A stretch of DNA of 64,000 nt from an uncultured Rhizobiaceae group bacterium (GTDB taxonomy: Bacteria; Pseudomonadota; Alphaproteobacteria; Rhizobiales; Rhizobiaceae): assembly GCA_938044775.1 (NCBI GenBank), contig CALIOE010000037.1, forward strand, positions 19,641-83,640, written 5' to 3'. Below are positions 36,042-45,312 of this stretch, one piece after another (position 1 is the stretch's first letter; each line of letters begins with the position of its first letter). The position numbers and the translations under genes were made by a program. The notes below the pieces were generated by a model. The model saw only the letters and a list, made by a program, of their open reading frames with translations. It was not told the origin of the DNA and ran no database searches.

Positions 36042-36646
36042 TGGAACGTCTCCTGCTACATAGTCCTGTCCGGCGCACGGGCGCTGGTTTATTCTAGTTC
36101 ATTCTTCCACCACCACAACGTGCGAAGCGCACGCGTAGCCGGTCAATTTCATTATGCCGGGACCGCCAGATCCGGACAATCGCCGCAGGCCGCCATCCTG
36201 CATCTGTGACACCAAAACCACTGTGGCTCGTGCCTCCTTACCGGCGGCCATCACCGGTGCGGCATCCATATTTGCCGGAACCGGCCCATTTGCAAAGTTA
36301 AATGTTGCCGCAGCACGCAACAAAGTTAACTGTCGCATCCCAATTCGAGAGACGAATCCCGGCCGGTCCGGGCCGAAATAAGCTTCATTTACCCCCAAAC
36401 AGGGCGTTAGCATAGCAGCTGCCGGCTACCGCGTTGGTGAACATTTGGTGAGCTTGTTGCTTATGCGCGTGAACCAGACCAAGGAGAACTTGCGGTGCCA
36501 TGCACCCCCTCCGGCAGGGGATTGATCACGATCGTTGAAAAGACGGCGCGGCTACCCAAATTGAATGTGGACAGTGCAGACAATCAACCATTGCGTTTTG
36601 ACGTCGCAGCGGCTTGTTTGTTGCCAATCACCAGAACGGGTGCCGA
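36042..36646. other. Long intergenic region upstream of hemA and selO
   Basis: About 600 bp without a convincing gene. It must contain the leftward hemA promoter and the rightward selO promoter. A leftward frame (36099-36413, or from an ATG at 36338) could encode a 79-104-residue protein, and a rightward 75-codon frame overlaps it; neither has a ribosome site or known domain. Small hairpins are visible (CCCCT/AGGGG at 36506-36520). I see no tRNA or repeat. Confidence 0.4.
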
Positions 36647-38101
36647 ATGGCGCAACAGAGCGAACAACCCCTTTTTGACTTCGACAATTCTTACGCGCGC
36701 CTGCCGGAGGGTTTCTCGGTGCGTCTCAAACCCACGTCGGTGCGCGATCCAAAGCTCATCGCGCTCAACATGCCACTGGCCGAAGAGCTTGGTCTCGATC
36801 CGGAACGATTGTCGTCGCCGGACGGCGTCGATGTTTTCTCTGGCAACGCAGTAGCGTTGGGCAGCGAGCCTCTGGCGACGGCCTATGCCGGGCATCAGTT
36901 CGGCAATTGGGTTCCGCAACTGGGCGATGGCCGGGCTCACCTGCTTGGCGAGGTGATCGACCGCAGGGGCGTGCGTCGCGATATTCAGTTGAAGGGTTCC
37001 GGCCCGACCCCGTTTTCGCGAATGGGCGATGGGCGGGCCTGGCTTGGACCGGTTCTGCGTGAATACATCGTCAGTGAGGCGATGCATGCGCTGGGTGTGC
37101 CGACTACGCGCGCGCTGGCTGCGGTCGAGACGGGTGAACAAATTTACCGGGAAGCCGTTTTGCCCGGTGCGATTTTGACCAGGGTCTCGCGCGGCCTGAT
37201 CCGGGTAGGGACGTTCCAATATTTTGCTGGTCGCCGCGATCTCGCGGCCATCAAAACGCTGGCTGACTATACGATCGACCGGCTCTACCCGGAGGCGAGA
37301 GAGGCCGACAACCCTTATCTCGCCTTTCTCGAATCCGTTGTTGCAGTGCAGGCCGAATTGATCGCCACGTGGATGGGACTGGGCTTTATTCACGGCGTGA
37401 TGAACACCGACAACATGTCGGTTGCCGGCGAAACGATCGACTACGGACCCTGTGCGTTCATGGATTCGTTTCACCCAAATCAGGTGTTCAGTTCGATTGA
37501 CGAAGCGGGACGATATGCCTTTTCCAACCAGCCCAGGGTGGCACAATGGAACCTTGTCTGCCTCGCACAATGCTTACTCCCATTGTTCGCCGAAGATGAC
37601 GACCAGGCGGTTGAAATGGCCCAGGCAGCAGTTGACGCCTTATCCCCGCTTTACCTGAAACACTATGACGAAAACATGCGCCGAAAGCTCGGTTTACCCA
37701 CTCCCAACCGAGAATTGGTAGAATCCCTTTTTGCGATTATGGCGGAGCAAAATGCCGATTACAGCCGGACTTTTAGGGCTTTGTCGACGGATATGGGCCT
37801 TGCCGCGAGGCAGGAATTTGACGATCCGGCGGCTCTCGACGAATGGCTTTCTTCCTGGCAGTCACAGGCGCTTCCGCTGCGTAACAGGCAGGCTCTCATG
37901 CTGAGCGCCAACCCGGCCCTTATTCCGCGTAACCACCGCATCGAGGAGGCCATTCAAACCGCTCTTGATGGCGATCTGTCCAGGTTTCATGACCTGAACT
38001 GTGCATTGGCAAATCCCTATGAGGAACAGGCTGAGTTTGCACATCTGGCCGAGGGGCCGAAACCTGCTGAGATCGTACGTCACACCTTCTGCGGAACCTG
38101 A
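36647..38101 (+). CDS. selO: Protein adenylyltransferase SelO (YdiU)
   Basis: A 484-residue pseudokinase-fold protein that transfers AMP to protein hydroxyl groups, with a role in redox stress. Conserved segments are TAYAGHQFGNWVPQLGDGRA, LKGSGPTPFSRMGDGRAWLG, REYIVSEAMHALGVPTTRAL, and the catalytic/metal region HGVMNTDNMSVAGETIDYGP followed by CAFMDSF. A Cys sits third from the C-terminus (FCGT), where eukaryotic SelO has its selenocysteine motif. The start chosen (MAQQSEQ) omits a TTG-initiated 11-residue extension. It stands alone and converges on rpe, 19 bp away. Confidence 0.93.
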   Translation: MAQQSEQPLFDFDNSYARLPEGFSVRLKPTSVRDPKLIALNMPLAEELGLDPERLSSPDGVDVFSGNAVALGSEPLATAYAGHQFGNWVPQLGDGRAHLLGEVIDRRGVRRDIQLKGSGPTPFSRMGDGRAWLGPVLREYIVSEAMHALGVPTTRALAAVETGEQIYREAVLPGAILTRVSRGLIRVGTFQYFAGRRDLAAIKTLADYTIDRLYPEAREADNPYLAFLESVVAVQAELIATWMGLGFIHGVMNTDNMSVAGETIDYGPCAFMDSFHPNQVFSSIDEAGRYAFSNQPRVAQWNLVCLAQCLLPLFAEDDDQAVEMAQAAVDALSPLYLKHYDENMRRKLGLPTPNRELVESLFAIMAEQNADYSRTFRALSTDMGLAARQEFDDPAALDEWLSSWQSQALPLRNRQALMLSANPALIPRNHRIEEAIQTALDGDLSRFHDLNCALANPYEEQAEFAHLAEGPKPAEIVRHTFCGT

Positions 38102-38120
38102 TCCGGCGGAGCTGTGTTTT

Positions 38121-38783
38121 TCAGGCAACCGAGGCGCGAATCGCTTCGATGTTGGTTTTGTAGTGTTCCGGCGTACCGCCTTTAAAAATCGCCGAACCCG
38201 CCACCAGGACATCGGCTCCGGCATTGACGACCATGGGGGCGGTCAAGGGCGTGACCCCGCCATCAATCTCGATGTGGATGGGGCGATCGCCAATCATCTT
38301 CTTCACGCGGGCGACTTTGTCGACAACCGGTTCAATGAAGGCCTGGCCACCGAATCCGGGATTGACCGTCATCAGCAAGACCAGGTCGAGCCGGTCGAGC
38401 ACGTACTCGATAACGCTTTCTGGTGTTGATGGATTGAGCGAGACGCCCGCTTTTTTGCCCATGTTACGGATCGCCTGCAGGGAGCGGTCCAGGTGCTTTG
38501 TCGCCTCGGCATGAACAGTGATGATGTCGGCACCGGCTTCGGCAAAGGCTTCGAGATAGGGGTCGCAGGGCTCAATCATCAAATGGCAATCGAAAATGTG
38601 GTCGACCCGCGGGCGCACAGCTTTGATGATCGGCGGACCGAAAGTGAGGTTGGGCACGAAGTGGCCGTCCATGACGTCCAGATGCACCCAGTCGGACCCG
38701 GCCGCCATGACGTCTTCGATTTCGTCGCCCAGGCGCGAAAAGTCAGCCGAAAGGATGGATGGAGCAATGATGATGTCAGTCAC
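38121..38783 (-). CDS. rpe: Ribulose-phosphate 3-epimerase
   Basis: A 220-residue TIM barrel interconverting ribulose-5-phosphate and xylulose-5-phosphate. The N-terminus [19 protein letters not shown] and [18 protein letters not shown] hold the metal-site His and Asp. [30 protein letters not shown] and EIDGGVTPL provide the remaining ligands and the phosphate-binding loop. The start is a GTG at 38783. Its leader contains a strong hairpin. Confidence 0.95.
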   Translation of the reverse strand: MTDIIIAPSILSADFSRLGDEIEDVMAAGSDWVHLDVMDGHFVPNLTFGPPIIKAVRPRVDHIFDCHLMIEPCDPYLEAFAEAGADIITVHAEATKHLDRSLQAIRNMGKKAGVSLNPSTPESVIEYVLDRLDLVLLMTVNPGFGGQAFIEPVVDKVARVKKMIGDRPIHIEIDGGVTPLTAPMVVNAGADVLVAGSAIFKGGTPEHYKTNIEAIRASVA

Positions 38784-38799
38784 AGAAATTTCCCCGTTT

Positions 38800-38821
38800 C
38801 AAACCGGTGGAAACCGGTTTG
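38800..38821 (-). promoter_or_regulatory. Hairpin in the rpe leader
   Basis: CAAACCGGT (38800-38808) and ACCGGTTTG (38813-38821) pair perfectly over 9 bp around a 4-base loop. The stem ends 16 bp upstream of the rpe GTG. No T tract follows on either strand, so it is more likely a leader structure or protein-binding palindrome than a terminator. Confidence 0.45.
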
Positions 38822-39058
38822 GATGAGCAGCTTCACAGTCGTAATGCTGGACAATCGGTCTGACATCAATGGCTGGCGTCGGCTGCAAACAGGCAAATTA
38901 CCGATGCCAGCCGATCTTGGCCATGCAAAGTCGTACCGGATAGCGGCTCAGACTTCCGGCTTTGGATCATCTGCAGAGCTTGCGACTTGAAGTCATGGCG
39001 CGCCCTGCCAAAAGCCTGCTATGAACAGGCCAGAGACAACCCCGATAATGGATTTTCC

Positions 39059-39502
39059 ATGAAATACCTTCACACCATGGTCCGCGTGCGTGACGTGGAA
39101 GCCTCGCTGGAGTTTTACTGCAAGCATCTGGGCCTGGAAGAGATTCGCCGTATCGATAATGAGGGTGGCCGCTTCACCCTGATCTTTCTTGCCGCACCGG
39201 AAGACAAGGAAACTTCGGCGACCAGCCGTTCACCAGAGCTCGAGTTGACCTACAATTGGGACGGCGATGAGAACTACGAAACAGGTCGCTCCTGGGGCCA
39301 CCTTGCCTATGTTGTTGACGACATTTATGCGACCTGCCAACGGCTGATGGATGCCGGAATTACGATCAATCGACCGCCTCGTGAAGGCCGCATGGCTTTT
39401 GTGAAGTCGCCCGACGATATTTCGATAGAGCTCCTTCAAAAGGGCGATGCACTTCCTTTGCAAGAACCTTGGAAGTCGATGGAAAACACCGGCAGCTGGT
39501 AG
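39059..39502 (+). CDS. gloA: Lactoylglutathione lyase (glyoxalase I)
   Basis: A 147-residue glyoxalase I that converts the methylglyoxal-glutathione hemithioacetal to lactoylglutathione. The expected metal ligands are visible: His in MKYLHTMVRV, Glu in ELELTYNW, His in SWGHLAYVVDDI, and Glu in ISIELLQKG. YCKHLGLEEIRR follows the first strand. The ATG at 39059 fits the family N-terminus; a longer upstream frame is unlikely. It lies upstream of the ABC genes on the same strand, with 66 bp between. Confidence 0.92.
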   Translation: MKYLHTMVRVRDVEASLEFYCKHLGLEEIRRIDNEGGRFTLIFLAAPEDKETSATSRSPELELTYNWDGDENYETGRSWGHLAYVVDDIYATCQRLMDAGITINRPPREGRMAFVKSPDDISIELLQKGDALPLQEPWKSMENTGSW

Positions 39503-39568
39503 AATCTGTCACAGGTTTTCCACCATTTTTCAGCAGCATCTGGTGCCGGTTTCGAGTAAAAGCCGGAC

Positions 39569-40225
39569 ATGCTGCTGAATGCGTCAAATGTCGAAAAGAG
39601 TTTCGAGACCCAGGACGGACCTCTGCCGGTTCTGCGCGGCGTTGATCTGCAGCTTCGTGCAGGCCGCAAAATGGCACTCACCGGCGAATCGGGAAGCGGA
39701 AAAAGCACGTTGCTCCACCTGATAGGGGGGCTTGATCATTTCGATGCAGGATCAATCGAAATTGATGGCGAAAGCCTTGGCGACCTGTCCGACCAGGAAC
39801 GGGCGCAACTTCGCCGCGACAAGATTGGCGTTGTCTTTCAGCAATTCAATCTGATCCCGTCGTTGAACGTGATCGACAATCTTAGGTTCCATGCAAGGCT
39901 TGCCGGCCGCGAAGACCGTGTCTGGGTCGACAATCTTGCTACCCGTCTTGGACTTGCCGACATGCTGCGGCGTTACCCCGAGCAATTGTCCGGTGGACAG
40001 CAGCAGCGCGTGGCCATTGGCAGGACGCTTGCCGCGCGGCCCAAACTCGTCCTTGCCGACGAGCCAACCGGAAATCTGGATGAGGAGACAAGCGATACCG
40101 TTATCGATCTCATGCTTCAACTGGTCGAGGAAAGCGGTGCCGGGCTTTTGCTCGTGACCCACTCGATGCGGCTGGCGAAGCGGATGGACGAACATTTGCA
40201 TTTGCGGGCAGGCAGGGTCGCGTGA
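39569..40225 (+). CDS. ABC transporter ATPase (LolD/MacB type, AttE-like)
   Basis: A 218-residue ATPase with Walker [12 protein letters not shown]-loop [12 protein letters not shown], signature LSGGQQQRV, Walker [13 protein letters not shown] and switch VTHSM. The DEPTGNLD form is typical of ATPases that drive FtsX/MacB-type permeases by mechanotransmission rather than classical import. Its end overlaps the permease start (GTGA), confirming the partnership. Confidence 0.9.
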   Translation: MLLNASNVEKSFETQDGPLPVLRGVDLQLRAGRKMALTGESGSGKSTLLHLIGGLDHFDAGSIEIDGESLGDLSDQERAQLRRDKIGVVFQQFNLIPSLNVIDNLRFHARLAGREDRVWVDNLATRLGLADMLRRYPEQLSGGQQQRVAIGRTLAARPKLVLADEPTGNLDEETSDTVIDLMLQLVEESGAGLLLVTHSMRLAKRMDEHLHLRAGRVA

Positions 40226-42648
40226 CAATCCGTATCGCCCTGTTGGCATTGCTGTCGCACTGGCGAAAGAAGCCTGGCCAGCTGCTGACTCTGATCATCG
40301 GATTGTCACTGGCAACGGCTTTATGGTCGGGTGTTCAGGCGATAAATGCGGAGGCCCGCGCGAGTTATGCACGGGCTTCGGCCATCCTCGGTGAAAACAA
40401 CCTCGCAAGTCTTGTGCCGGTAGACGGCAGTACTCTGCCCCTGGCCACTTTCATCAGGCTGCAGAAGTCCGGCTGGCGCACCTCGCCGGTTCTTGAGGGT
40501 CGCATGAGGGCGGGTTCCCGCTCGATTCGAGTCATCGGAATCGAGCCCCTGACGGCCCCGGCAGGGTTGGCCGGCCGGGCCATGGAGGCAGGCAATGGAC
40601 CAGCCTTGAACTTGTCGGCGTTCCTCACACGGCCCGGACAGATAAGAGCGTCGCAGAAAACCGCCGATCTCCTGACGGATTTGCCTGACCTGCCGCCGAT
40701 GATCGTCAGTGAACAGATGTCAGACGGGGCCTTGCTGACTGACATCGGCGTTGCCGAACGTCTGTTGAAGAAAAGCGGACGGATTTCACGGTTACTGGTT
40801 TTGCCCGGACAGCGCGTTGATCGTTTGCCGCTTTCGGAGGCCGGGCCGGGATTGAAGCTGGTTGAACCCCAGACCGAAAGCGATGTGTCGAAGCTGACCG
40901 ACAGCTTTCATCTCAACCTCACGGCCTTCGGCCTGCTGTCCTTTGTGGTCGGACTGTTCATCGTGCACGGAACCGTTGGACTGGCATTCGAGCAGCGCCG
41001 GGGCATGTTCCGGACCTTGCGAACCATGGGGCTTTCGGCCCGTCACCTGACGGTTGCTATGGTGATCGAATTGCTCGGTTTTGCCCTGCTTGCCGGTTCC
41101 ATCGGCGTTACACTGGGCTATGTCATTGCGGCCAGCCTGCTGCCGGGCGTTGCTGCAACCCTGCGCGGGCTCTATGGGGCGGAGGTGGCCGGCGCGCTGA
41201 CATTCCGGTTTGAATGGTGGGCCGCAGGGCTGGTTATCGCGTTGCTTGGAACCGCCATTGCCGCTGCCGGCAGCCTGTTGCGGCTGTGGCGTCTGCCGAT
41301 CCTGGCCTCGGCGCAACCCCGCGCCTGGGCGATGATATCGGGAAGCGCGATGAAGCTGCAGGCCATCGCCGCGCTTGTGCTGCTGCTGCTGATGGCGATG
41401 TTGATCGGGTTTGGCAGCGGGCTGGTGGTGAGTTTTGCGGTCCTGGGAAGTATGCTTCTGGGTGCATCTCTGGCCCTGCCGGGCCTGTTTAGTATGGTTC
41501 TGTGGCTCGGTCAGCGGATGGCAAGGACACCGCTTGCGCAATGGTTCTGGGCGGATACCCGCCAGCAGATGCCCGGTCTTTCGCTGGCCTTGATGGCGCT
41601 GTTGCTGGCGCTGTCGGCCAATATTGGCGTCAGCACGATGGTCGGCAGTTTTCGCACCACCTTCACCGCCTGGCTGGACCAGCGGCTGGCCTCGGAAATC
41701 TATGTGACCGCCAGGGACGAGAAGCAGGCGGAGCGACTGCGCGCGTGGCTGGAAACGCGTTCGGACGCGGTCTTACCCATCTGGAGCGTGAAACTGGACC
41801 TGGCTGGCCAGCCCGGCCAACTCTTCGGTATTGCCGATCACGCAACCTATCGTGAGAAATGGCCGCTGATCGAAAAGCAGTCCGGTGTCTGGGATGATGT
41901 GGCCGGCGGAGCCGCCGTTCTGGTCAACGAGCAATTGTCGATCCGCGAGCAGGTCCGTACCGGTGATCTTTTGACGCTGGCGCCGGGCCGCTCCCTGCGC
42001 ATTGCCGGAATCTATTCCGACTACGGCAATCCGGCACCACAGGTCATGGTCAGTCTGGCTTTGCTCACGAAATGGTATCCGGAAGTCTCCCGTTTGCGCT
42101 ACGGCGTCCGTATCGAGCCGGCGAAGGCGCCAGCGCTGATCAGCGAAATCCGCGAGGAATTCCAGCTCGACGAAAGAAGCCTGGTCGAACAGGCGACTAT
42201 CAAGGCATTCTCCGTGCGTGTATTCGAGCAGACCTTTGCTGTTACAGATGCTCTCAATGTTTTGACGCTGGCAATTGCAGGGTTCGCGATCTTCACCAGC
42301 CTGCTGACGCTGGCAACGATGCGCCTGCCGCAGCTTGCCCCTGTCTGGGCAATGGGCCTGACGCGCCGCAAAATTGCGGTCATGGAACTGCTGCGGGCCC
42401 TGTTGCTGGCGGTTTTGACCGCGCTGGTCGCGCTGCCGGTGGGGCTGGCGCTCGCCTGGGCCTTATTGGCGCTTGTCAATGTCGAGGCCTTCGGCTGGCG
42501 CCTGCCGATGAACCTGTTTCCTGCCGACTGGTTCAGGCTCGGCCTGTTCGCTCTGCTTGCCACCCTGTTGGCTGCCGCCATTCCCGCCTGGCGTCTTTCT
42601 CGGATTGCCCCGGCCGAACTGGTCAAGGTGTTCACCAATGAACGTTAA
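40222..42648 (+). CDS. ABC permease with two FtsX-like domains (AttF/AttG-like)
   Basis: An 808-residue membrane protein. One helix near residues 21-40 is followed by a periplasmic domain, a first FtsX helical bundle around 235-370 (FVVGLFIVHGTVGLAFEQRR, RTMGLSARHLTVAMVIELLG), further helices to about 480, a second periplasmic region, and a second FtsX bundle from about 675 (FAIFTSLLTLATMRL, WAMGLTRRKIAVMELLRALL). It ends IPAWRLSRIAPAELVKVF. The layout is that of type VII extracting or exporting ABC systems. The last bases overlap the downstream secreted lipocalin-like gene by 11 bp. Confidence 0.88.
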   Translation: MTIRIALLALLSHWRKKPGQLLTLIIGLSLATALWSGVQAINAEARASYARASAILGENNLASLVPVDGSTLPLATFIRLQKSGWRTSPVLEGRMRAGSRSIRVIGIEPLTAPAGLAGRAMEAGNGPALNLSAFLTRPGQIRASQKTADLLTDLPDLPPMIVSEQMSDGALLTDIGVAERLLKKSGRISRLLVLPGQRVDRLPLSEAGPGLKLVEPQTESDVSKLTDSFHLNLTAFGLLSFVVGLFIVHGTVGLAFEQRRGMFRTLRTMGLSARHLTVAMVIELLGFALLAGSIGVTLGYVIAASLLPGVAATLRGLYGAEVAGALTFRFEWWAAGLVIALLGTAIAAAGSLLRLWRLPILASAQPRAWAMISGSAMKLQAIAALVLLLLMAMLIGFGSGLVVSFAVLGSMLLGASLALPGLFSMVLWLGQRMARTPLAQWFWADTRQQMPGLSLALMALLLALSANIGVSTMVGSFRTTFTAWLDQRLASEIYVTARDEKQAERLRAWLETRSDAVLPIWSVKLDLAGQPGQLFGIADHATYREKWPLIEKQSGVWDDVAGGAAVLVNEQLSIREQVRTGDLLTLAPGRSLRIAGIYSDYGNPAPQVMVSLALLTKWYPEVSRLRYGVRIEPAKAPALISEIREEFQLDERSLVEQATIKAFSVRVFEQTFAVTDALNVLTLAIAGFAIFTSLLTLATMRLPQLAPVWAMGLTRRKIAVMELLRALLLAVLTALVALPVGLALAWALLALVNVEAFGWRLPMNLFPADWFRLGLFALLATLLAAAIPAWRLSRIAPAELVKVFTNER

Positions 42649-43702
42649 GGCAATCGCGCTGATAATGATGGCCCTGCTGCTGGTGGCCGGTCAGCTCCAT
42701 GCCCAGGGGTTTGGCGGACTCGGCACCCAGGCGGAGGGTTTTGCAGTTCCCAAACGCGGTGTGCCGCTTGAATTCCCCGGGGACCATGGAGCGCATGACC
42801 AATACAGGATTGAATGGTGGTATCTGACTGCCAACCTTCAGGGTGCCGACGGCCGCGAATACGGCGTCCAGTGGACGCTTTTCCGTTCAGCCCTGAAACC
42901 TGGGAATGGTGAAGGCTGGTCGACGCCACAATTGTGGATGGGCCACGCTGCGCTCACGACTCCGGACCGGCACTTTGTCGCCGAAACCCGCGCCCGGGGC
43001 GGTATTGGCCAGGCCGGCGTTACGACGAGTCCGTTCAAGGCCTGGATTGACGACTGGTCGCTGGTCGGTCGACCGGGCGGCGGCGACCAGCTCGATGCCC
43101 TGTCTGTGAAAGCCGGCAATGCGGAATTTTCGTACGACCTGGCGCTCAACGCAGAGGGTCCGCTGGTGGCCCAGGGCGAACGCGGCTATTCGGTCAAATC
43201 GCAGAGCGGAAGCGCGAGCTTCTATTATTCGCAGCCGTTCTACAGGGTAGCCGGAACCGTCAACCTGCCGGAAGGGCCGGTTCAGGTGACGGGTCAGGCC
43301 TGGCTCGACCGTGAATGGTCTTCGCAACCGCTGGACTCGGATCAACAGGGCTGGGACTGGATATCGCTGCATCTCGACAATGGCGCCAAGGTCATGGGTT
43401 TTCAGCTGCGCAGTACCGATGGCGAGCCTTACACATCGGCCACATGGATCAACCCGGATGGCCGGCCTGAGCCGCTCGCCAATGGTGCGATTTCGATGAT
43501 TCCCCTCAACACGACAGAGGTCTCCAACCGCACGGTGCCGGTTGAATGGGCCGTCAAACTGCCCGCCAGAAAACTCGATATCAGGATAAGGGCACTGAAC
43601 CCCAAGGCATGGATGGCGACCAGCTTTCCCTATTGGGAGGGTCCCGTCAGCATATCGGGCAGCCATGGTGGTCGCGGCTATCTCGAGATGACCGGCTACT
43701 GA
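42638..43702 (+). CDS. Secreted lipocalin-like AttH/CrtC-family protein
   Basis: A 354-residue protein with a clear signal peptide (MNVKAIALIMMALLLVAGQL, cleavage near HAQ). The two-lobed lipocalin fold of the AttH / hydroxyneurosporene-synthase-like family is indicated by YRIEWWYLTANLQGADGREY, QLWMGHAALTTPDRHF and TGQAWLDREWSSQPLDSDQQ, followed by GWDWISLHLDNG. It overlaps the permease gene, and the ATPase-permease-AttH triad is a recurring set. The protein probably accepts or delivers a hydrophobic ligand handled by the ABC pump. Carotenoid hydratase activity is possible but less likely without carotenoid genes nearby. Confidence 0.85.
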   Translation: MNVKAIALIMMALLLVAGQLHAQGFGGLGTQAEGFAVPKRGVPLEFPGDHGAHDQYRIEWWYLTANLQGADGREYGVQWTLFRSALKPGNGEGWSTPQLWMGHAALTTPDRHFVAETRARGGIGQAGVTTSPFKAWIDDWSLVGRPGGGDQLDALSVKAGNAEFSYDLALNAEGPLVAQGERGYSVKSQSGSASFYYSQPFYRVAGTVNLPEGPVQVTGQAWLDREWSSQPLDSDQQGWDWISLHLDNGAKVMGFQLRSTDGEPYTSATWINPDGRPEPLANGAISMIPLNTTEVSNRTVPVEWAVKLPARKLDIRIRALNPKAWMATSFPYWEGPVSISGSHGGRGYLEMTGY

Positions 43703-43900
43703 GCCCGGCCAGGCCAGGGGGCATGTGCGATCGAGCCAAATGCCCCTTCGGCCCGATCGCCGGCTTTGCTTGCGCAGAGGGAAGCGCACGTAAAGCCGTT
43801 CTCTCACGGCACTTGGTTTTGCGCGCAAATGCCGCTCGAACGTAACCAAACGTCATGTATTATGCTTTAAAATCAAAATCTTCACAGTATGGCGTCAAGG

Positions 43901-44527
43901 TCAACGGGAAAACGTTTCAATCAACAGATCCGCATTTCCCGATCCGGCCAGAACCCGTTCCGCGTTGGGGATGTCGTTGCTCATGGCGCGCTGTTCTGCC
44001 GCAGCTGTATCGAGACCGTGTTCAAGCCAGCGGTTGATGAGACGACGTTTAAGCATGTCGATTCCCGGGTTCAGAAAGACGGTCTGGCGGAAATACGGCC
44101 GCAACTGTTGCCAAGGCTCTTCGTTCAGCAACAGGTAATTGCCCTCGACGAGAAGAATGCGGTCTTTGCTGCTGACAGTTGACGCGCCGGCAATGGCGCA
44201 GTCCCGGGATCGATCGAATACAGGAATGTGAACATCGCGATCTGCATCGTTCAGTCGACTGAGCAAGTGGGCAAAGCCATCAACATCGAACGTTTCGGGT
44301 GCGCCCTTGCGCTCGAGAAGATTTCTTTGTTGCAAAATCCGGTTGTCGAGATGGAATCCGTCCATCGGAACGACTGCACTTTGCTCACCCTGCCGACCAA
44401 GCGCATCGTGCAGCGCCTCCGCGAGGGTCGATTTCCCGGCTCCGGGCGGGCCAGCGACAGCCACAATGAAACGGCCTTGTCCTGATGCGGCTTTGATGAT
44501 TTTCGCCGCCAGGGCTTCAACATCCAT
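43901..44527 (-). CDS. frcK: Nucleoside-kinase-like P-loop kinase FrcK
   Basis: A 208-residue kinase of the uridine kinase/PRK-like group. Walker A is VAGPPGAGKSTLAEAL. VVPMDGFHLDN carries the substrate-binding Asp, and ILLVEGNYLLLNEEPWQ the second conserved acidic motif. It is the last gene of the leftward frcBCAK-type operon, 8 bp after frcA. In Sinorhizobium this kinase-like gene accompanies a fructose/mannose/ribose importer; its true substrate is unproven there and here. Confidence 0.85.
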   Translation of the reverse strand: MDVEALAAKIIKAASGQGRFIVAVAGPPGAGKSTLAEALHDALGRQGEQSAVVPMDGFHLDNRILQQRNLLERKGAPETFDVDGFAHLLSRLNDADRDVHIPVFDRSRDCAIAGASTVSSKDRILLVEGNYLLLNEEPWQQLRPYFRQTVFLNPGIDMLKRRLINRWLEHGLDTAAAEQRAMSNDIPNAERVLAGSGNADLLIETFSR

Positions 44528-44535
44528 GCTGCAAC

Positions 44536-45312
44536 TCAGGCGGCTAATACTTCGGCGGGCGGCGCCTTGGCCCCCGTCATGAAGGCGACGGCGTCGGACA
44601 TTGAATAGTCTTTCGGATCAATGACACAAAGGCGGCGTCCCAGCCGGTGGATATGGATCCGGTCGGCCACTTCGAACACGTGGGGCATGTTGTGGGAAAT
44701 CAGCACAATCGGCATGCCGCGGCTCCGCACATCCTGAATGAGTTCCAGCACTTTGCGGCTTTCTTTCACCCCCAGAGCCGCCGTCGGCTCATCAAGCATG
44801 ATGACCCGGGAACCAAAAGCCGCTGCCCGCGCTACCGCAACACCCTGTCGCTGACCTCCGGACAGTGTCTCCACCGCCTGATTGATATTCTGGATGGTGA
44901 GCAGGCCCAGTTCCGACAGCTTGTCACGGGCGAAGCGCTCCATTTTCCTGCGGTCCAGCTTCCGAAACAGACTTCCCATGGGGCCCGGAACCCTTAGCTC
45001 CCGGCCCATGAACATGTTGTCGGCAATCGACAGGGCGGGCGAAAGCGCGAGGTTTTGATAAACTGTCTCTATGCCGGCGTCCCGGGCCGCCTGCGGTGAG
45101 GAAAATGATACCGGTTCCCCATCGAGCAGGATCTCGCCGCTGTCTGGCGAGATAGCGCCGGAAACGGCCTTGACCATGGTTGATTTTCCGGCGCCGTTGT
45201 CTCCGATGACCGCCAGAATCTCACCCGCATGCAGGTCGAAGTCGGCATTGTCGAGTGCGGTCACGCGGCCATAGCGTTTGACCAGATTTCGGCCTTGGAG
45301 CACGGGGGTCAT
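44536..45312 (-). CDS. frcA: Sugar ABC transporter ATP-binding protein FrcA
   Basis: A 258-residue single-domain ATPase, unlike the two-domain RbsA type. Walker A is IGDNGAGKST, signature LSGGQRQGV, Walker B VIMLDEPTAALGV, and switch LISHNM. VYQNLALSPALSIADNMFMG is the Q-loop region characteristic of this group. The start overlaps the frcC stop (ATGA). It drives uptake by the FrcB/FrcC importer of monosaccharides. Confidence 0.92.
   Translation of the reverse strand: MTPVLQGRNLVKRYGRVTALDNADFDLHAGEILAVIGDNGAGKSTMVKAVSGAISPDSGEILLDGEPVSFSSPQAARDAGIETVYQNLALSPALSIADNMFMGRELRVPGPMGSLFRKLDRRKMERFARDKLSELGLLTIQNINQAVETLSGGQRQGVAVARAAAFGSRVIMLDEPTAALGVKESRKVLELIQDVRSRGMPIVLISHNMPHVFEVADRIHIHRLGRRLCVIDPKDYSMSDAVAFMTGAKAPPAEVLAA

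Noticed and set aside
36099..36413. Leftward frame of 104 codons (or 79 from an internal ATG) upstream of hemA
   Set aside because: No ribosome site or known domain, and a competing frame exists on the other strand; recorded only as possible content of the gap.
34194..43702. Photosynthesis gene cluster suggested by hemA, idi and a CrtC-like protein
   Set aside because: No puf, puh, bch or other crt genes are present; the CrtC-like protein overlaps an ABC permease gene, which indicates an AttH role.
43718..43746. Possible terminator after the AttH-like gene (GGGGCAT/ATGCCCC)
   Set aside because: A 15-base loop and no T tract; too weak to call.
42887..43849. Long leftward open frame (320 codons) antisense to the AttH-like gene
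   Set aside because: It mirrors a high-GC coding gene in a complementary frame, has Arg/Pro/Gly-rich random composition, no ribosome site and no domain.
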